A stretch of 7,988 nt of DNA, taken from Gammaproteobacteria bacterium. GTDB taxonomy: Bacteria > Pseudomonadota > Gammaproteobacteria > SMWH01. A program made the translations under genes and the position numbers. The notes under the pieces are model-generated. The model was not told the DNA's origin, searched no databases, and was given only the letters and a program-made list of their open reading frames with translations. Each line of letters begins with the position of its first letter. Within the stretch, counting starts at the first letter, position 1. Below are positions 5,282 to 7,988 of this stretch, in pieces. Location: assembly GCA_004357005.1 (NCBI GenBank), contig SMWH01000011.1:1-7988 (forward strand), in the 5' to 3' direction.

Positions 5282-6847
5282 TCAGTCCAGGCTCTCCAGC
5301 AACGCAGCAAATCGGGGCAATTCGCGGAGGTTGTCGAGTTGTGAGTCGTGGGTGAGCCAGTCCATGCCTGCGTAGCCCGCCACGACGGCTTTTTCCAGCA
5401 CATCCATGGCTTTGTCGGTCTGGCCTGTTACCGCGTAAACGCAGGCCACGTTATAGAGCACGCTGGACTCCTCGGGACTCATGGCGAGCGCGCGTTCAGC
5501 CCATGTTTTTGCTTCGTCCTCCTCCCCGATTTCCACGAGATCCGTCGCGCCAAGAACTATCGCTCGCAGGTCATCCGGCGTTACCTCCAGGTGCTGCTTG
5601 ATCAGTTCGACGGATCGCCGCGCAGACTCGGTGGACAGACCGCCCAGTCCCTGGGCGTGGTAGGCCGCGCCCAGCATCGAATATCCAAGGTAATTATCAG
5701 GTTCGAGACGCGTGGTCTCGTTGAACAGTTCGATGGCTTTTTCAAAATCGCCACGATGAAAACGCTCCACGCCGTAGTAGTAATAGGCGTCGTAAAGGCG
5801 GGGATCGAGACGAATGGCGTTTTTGAATTCCCGTATCGCGTCGGGGTTATCCTGCTCTGACAGCGCCATGGCGCGGGCCAGGTGTGCTTCGGCCAGGTCC
5901 GGCGCCAGTTCCAGCGCTCTTTCGCTGTTCTCAACCGCCAGGCGCAGCTTTTCCTCACTGTGGTCCAGGAAATGGTAGGCGGTCGCGTTGCTGTACGCGA
6001 GACCACAATAGGCGAGCGCAAAATCGGGATCCATATCGCAAGCTTCCTTGAACAGGCGATTTGATTCAGCGATTGCCTTGCGTGTGTACAGGTAGATAAA
6101 CTGGCGGCCGCGCAGATACCGGTCGTAGGCCTGGACGTTTACCGTGGGTATTTTCTCCAGTTCGTGTTCCTCAGAAGGAGAAAGAGTAACCTGGCATGCT
6201 TGGACAACCTTGCGTGCAATCTCCGACTGAATGGCAAACACATCTTCGAGTGAGCGATCGAAGGACTCGGACCAGAGGTGGTATCCGTTCGCTGCGTCGA
6301 TCAGCTGAGCAGTAACACGCAACTGGTTCCCGGATTTTCGCACGCTGCCTTCCAGCACTACCGGAACCCCGAGTTTTTGTCCGATGGACTGGATATCATC
6401 GCCGGCGTCCCGGAATCGAAAGGAGGCGGTACGGGCCGGGATGCGCAAATGACCCACGTGAGCGAGAGCGTCCAGGATTTCCTCCGCCATCCCGTCACAG
6501 AAATAGCCTTGGTCCTGATCCGGGCTCATATCCGCGAACGGCAATACGGCTACCCCCGGTGGCAGCGACTCGTCGGAGGAAAATTCGGGCGCCGTTGGCT
6601 CGGCCTTGGGTGTCCGCCGGATGCCTGCGGGACTGATTTCCAGCGCCCAGGCAAGAATGAGCGTCAATGGGAATCCGACAGCGATCAGAAGAATCACAAA
6701 GGTAACGGTCCAGTCAGGCAGATCCAGGTGTTCGAAAGTGGTTTCCGCCACTTCGATCAGAAACCACCCGGCTGCCACGTAGACCAGGCCCACGCGTATC
6801 ACGCGGCGCCGTTTGAGCTCTGTCCAAAGTCCCGCCATCGGCGCCAA
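5282..6847 (-). CDS. Inner-membrane FlgO/TolB-like plus TPR protein
   Basis: The protein is 518 residues from ATG 6836-6838, or 521 from the TTG preferred here. TTG at 6845-6847 has AGGGAG seven bases upstream, whereas the ATG would be 16 bases from it. Numbering from the ATG, the N-terminus reads ELKRRRVIRVGLVYVAAGW, giving a first membrane helix at about 13-34 and a second at about 43-66. Residues 95-225 match the FlgO/TolB-N-like domain that often precedes TPRs (VAVLPFADMS...GYFCDGMAEEILDAL...GVPVVLEGSVRKSGNQLRVTAQLIDA...LWSESFDR). At least five TPR-like helix pairs follow (about 240-500), including ALELAPDLAEAHLARAMAL, AIRLDPRLYDAYYYYGVERF and TTRLEPDNYLGYSMLGAAY. The tail HDSQLDNLRELPRFAALL resembles that of the partial gene at 1-309. 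In related proteins a cyclase, kinase or DNA-binding domain may replace the membrane segment; none is present here. The likely role is an envelope scaffold or sensor, with no enzymatic motif visible. Confidence 0.88.
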   Translation of the reverse strand: MAPMAGLWTELKRRRVIRVGLVYVAAGWFLIEVAETTFEHLDLPDWTVTFVILLIAVGFPLTLILAWALEISPAGIRRTPKAEPTAPEFSSDESLPPGVAVLPFADMSPDQDQGYFCDGMAEEILDALAHVGHLRIPARTASFRFRDAGDDIQSIGQKLGVPVVLEGSVRKSGNQLRVTAQLIDAANGYHLWSESFDRSLEDVFAIQSEIARKVVQACQVTLSPSEEHELEKIPTVNVQAYDRYLRGRQFIYLYTRKAIAESNRLFKEACDMDPDFALAYCGLAYSNATAYHFLDHSEEKLRLAVENSERALELAPDLAEAHLARAMALSEQDNPDAIREFKNAIRLDPRLYDAYYYYGVERFHRGDFEKAIELFNETTRLEPDNYLGYSMLGAAYHAQGLGGLSTESARRSVELIKQHLEVTPDDLRAIVLGATDLVEIGEEDEAKTWAERALAMSPEESSVLYNVACVYAVTGQTDKAMDVLEKAVVAGYAGMDWLTHDSQLDNLRELPRFAALLESLD

Positions 6848-6854
6848 TTGTAGT

Positions 6855-6860
6855 CTCCCT
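6855..6860 (-). promoter_or_regulatory. Ribosome binding site favouring a TTG start
   Basis: AGGGAG on the minus strand is seven bases before TTG 6845-6847 and sixteen before ATG 6836-6838. Normal spacing favours the TTG, adding three residues (M-A-P) before the ATG methionine. Confidence 0.5.
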
Positions 6861-6870
6861 CTGTGTTGCC

Positions 6871-6880
6871 TGCCCGGGCA
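6871..6880. repeat. Palindrome TGCCCGGGCA in the divergent promoter region
   Basis: A perfect 10-base palindrome lies between the divergent TPR and small membrane protein genes. A wider pair, TTGCC (6866-6870) and GGCAA (6877-6881), overlaps it. It may be an operator, but short GC palindromes are common in GC-rich DNA. Confidence 0.3.
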
Positions 6881-6904
6881 ATGAGGCGCAGCGTTCACGC
6901 AGCG

Positions 6905-6910
6905 CATAAT
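6905..6910 (+). promoter_or_regulatory. Possible -10 element for the 6960 gene
   Basis: CATAAT matches the -10 consensus at five of six positions and lies 49 bases before ATG 6960. No clear -35 is visible 16-18 bases upstream. Confidence 0.25.
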
Positions 6911-6959
6911 CGGGCGCACATCGCGATCCCGCGGGTCCCGCACACCGGGAGGGGAGAAC

Positions 6960-7334
6960 ATGGTCAGCATCACGTCACTGTGGCTGCCGATTCTCGTATC
7001 GTCAGCGTTTGCCTGGATAGCCGTTGCCTTGATCTGGATGGTGCTGCCGCATCATCGCAACGATTTCAGCAAGGTAAGCAACGAAGAAGCGGTACGAAGC
7101 GCTCTCAAAGGTCTGGAACCGGGGCAGTACTACGTGCCTCACTCGTGGCGGTCATGCCCGGAGTACTCGCCGGAACCCCCGGTGCAGGGGCCGTTCGGCG
7201 AACTGGTAGAAGGCGGCGGCCATGATGATCATGGCGAGCGCCGCCAGCCAGTAACCGGGTACCGTGAGCCCGTTCCGGGCGAGCCAGTCCCGTCCGCCGA
7301 TGTCGAAGAACCATTGCAGCCACAGGGTGTGTGA
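6960..7334 (+). CDS. Truncated small membrane protein with an antisense-derived tail
   Basis: ATG 6960-6962 follows a strong purine-rich site (GGGAGGGGAG, 6947-6956). The first 61 residues look real: one membrane helix (LWLPILVSSAFAWIAVALIWMVL, 7-29), then P-H-H-R-N-D-F-S-K and NEEAVRSALKGLEPGQYYVPH. This matches, from memory, a family of uncharacterised proteobacterial proteins (MVLP-[WYH]-H-[RK]-x-D-[FY], then D/E-E-x-V-x-x-A-L, G-x-Y-x-[VF]-P), normally about 150-180 residues with further membrane helices. From residue 62 (base 7143) the sequence turns Pro/Gly/Glu-rich without helices and is antisense to the acyltransferase, which ends at 7152. The family pattern does not resume in the other two frames there. 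I infer that the 3' part was lost by deletion or rearrangement, and that the frame runs on by chance to the stop at 7334. The function of the family is unknown. Confidence 0.6.
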   Translation: MVSITSLWLPILVSSAFAWIAVALIWMVLPHHRNDFSKVSNEEAVRSALKGLEPGQYYVPHSWRSCPEYSPEPPVQGPFGELVEGGGHDDHGERRQPVTGYREPVPGEPVPSADVEEPLQPQGV

Positions 7335-7988
7335 GAGATACAGGGCGTAGGAACTGCCGCCCAGAATCAGGCTGGCCCGGGGCAGGAACGCTTTGCCCCG
7401 CTGATCCAGGCCGACTGCCCACAACACAAACCCGCAGGCCGCCGCCGAGAACAGCAGCACCCGCTGGGGTATGTAATAGCCGAGGAGCAGGTTTCCGGCG
7501 AACCACCGGGCGTTGACCCAACCGATCAGGACGGCCATCGCCAGTCCCAATGCGAGCCAGGCGAGCGGCCACCTGATCGTGTGCCTCCGATACCACTCGC
7601 CCAACAGGCAACCGAGCAGGAACTCCACACAGAAGGGGGACAGGTACAAGGTGAAGGCCAGGGACGAATCGAGCAAGCGTCCCGGCATGAACACGCCGGA
7701 GTACACCGCATAAATGCCGGCGAGGACAACGACGCCCAGTATTGCCAGCACTGTTGATACGCGCGTGTGACGCCGGAAAGCGAGAAGCGCGGTAAAACCG
7801 ATATAGAAGTACACCTCGTAGACGAGTGTCCACGACACCGGCAGCGCGAGTTGCCCTGGATCCAGTTGCACCGTCGTGCCCATCGGGTTGGGGATCAGCG
7901 TCGTGCTGAGGGGCCAGTTCTTTATCGGGATGAGGTCCGGGTGGTACCGGTACCAGAGCAACGCGCTCAGCAGGAGAAAAGGCCAGTA
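7152..7988 (-). CDS. Membrane acyltransferase, acyltransferase_3 (OafA/YrhL-like) family, C-terminal part
   Basis: The frame is open to the right edge (its first visible residues are Y-W-P-F-L-L-L-S-A), so the start lies outside; 278 residues are present. The signature PVSWTLVYEVYFYIGF corresponds to the family's W-[ST]-L-x-x-E-x-x-FY motif. It is followed by at least six hydrophobic segments (for example VLAILGVVVLAGIYAVYSGVF, LAWLALGLAMAVLIGWV, VLLFSAAACGFVLWAVGL, WLAALAMIIMAAAFYQF). The family ending Y-x-F-[AV]-E-[RK]-P-L-x-R is present as YQFAERPLHR, then the stop (TGA, minus) at 7152-7154. The catalytic His near the family N-terminus would be outside the window. Such proteins move acetyl or other acyl groups onto sugars of O-antigen, exopolysaccharide, antibiotics or other surface molecules; the acceptor cannot be told from sequence. 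I see no glycan gene next to it on this side. Its 3' end abuts the truncated gene at 6960. Confidence 0.88.
   Translation of the reverse strand, partial: YWPFLLLSALLWYRYHPDLIPIKNWPLSTTLIPNPMGTTVQLDPGQLALPVSWTLVYEVYFYIGFTALLAFRRHTRVSTVLAILGVVVLAGIYAVYSGVFMPGRLLDSSLAFTLYLSPFCVEFLLGCLLGEWYRRHTIRWPLAWLALGLAMAVLIGWVNARWFAGNLLLGYYIPQRVLLFSAAACGFVLWAVGLDQRGKAFLPRASLILGGSSYALYLSHTLWLQWFFDIGGRDWLARNGLTVPGYWLAALAMIIMAAAFYQFAERPLHRGFRRVLRA

Noticed and set aside
6278..6853. 191-codon + frame opposite the FlgO/TolB-like domain
   Set aside because: Shadow of the strongly supported TPR protein gene; no motif or ribosome site supports it.

Overview
The window is GC-rich, densely packed chromosomal DNA, most likely from a gammaproteobacterium. 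I infer this from gene families rather than from a marker gene: a membrane-anchored ELKRR-type FlgO/TolB-like plus TPR protein, a secreted protein with Gly-Trp-Gly (GWG) repeats, a short membrane protein starting MVSITSLWLPILVS, and an OafA/YrhL-type acyltransferase. These combinations are typical of Woeseia/Xanthomonadales-like and related environmental lineages, but the exact order is uncertain. I see no rRNA, tRNA, CRISPR array, transposase or phage gene.

Layout. 1-309 (+): C-terminal end of a TPR protein cut by the window edge. 322-1585 (-): exported serine hydrolase of the beta-lactamase/PBP4-like class, split by one extra base in a C5 run at 915-919 and meeting the TPR gene tail to tail 12 bases away. 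1586-1829: no gene seen. 1830-2636 (-): NYN-domain nuclease-like protein with a C-terminal LOTUS/OST-HTH-like domain. 2637-2830: hairpin-rich spacer. 2831-2974 (-): probable small single-span membrane protein. 3116-4648 (+): secreted GWG-repeat protein of unknown function, ending at a good hairpin terminator that also separates it from the next, convergent gene. 4703-5128 (-): small exported His/Gly/Tyr/Ser-rich protein with a compact C-terminal domain containing two cysteines. 5129-5281: spacer with a perfect 11-bp inverted repeat and overlapping smaller ones just upstream of that gene. 5282-6847 (-): full-length inner-membrane FlgO/TolB-like plus TPR protein, divergent from 6960-7334 (+). 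That last frame begins as a recognisable small membrane protein, but after about 61 codons it runs into the antisense of the acyltransferase gene (7152 to the right edge, -), so it looks truncated.

The genes do not form one obvious pathway. Strands alternate, most spacers carry their own signals, and several products are exported or membrane proteins: serine hydrolase, GWG protein, His-rich protein, TPR protein and acyltransferase. I see no convincing new defence or biosynthetic system. The points most worth following up are the NYN-LOTUS protein, the His-rich secreted protein with its inverted-repeat control region, the GWG/DPF repeat protein, and two damaged genes (the serine hydrolase frameshift and the truncated membrane protein).
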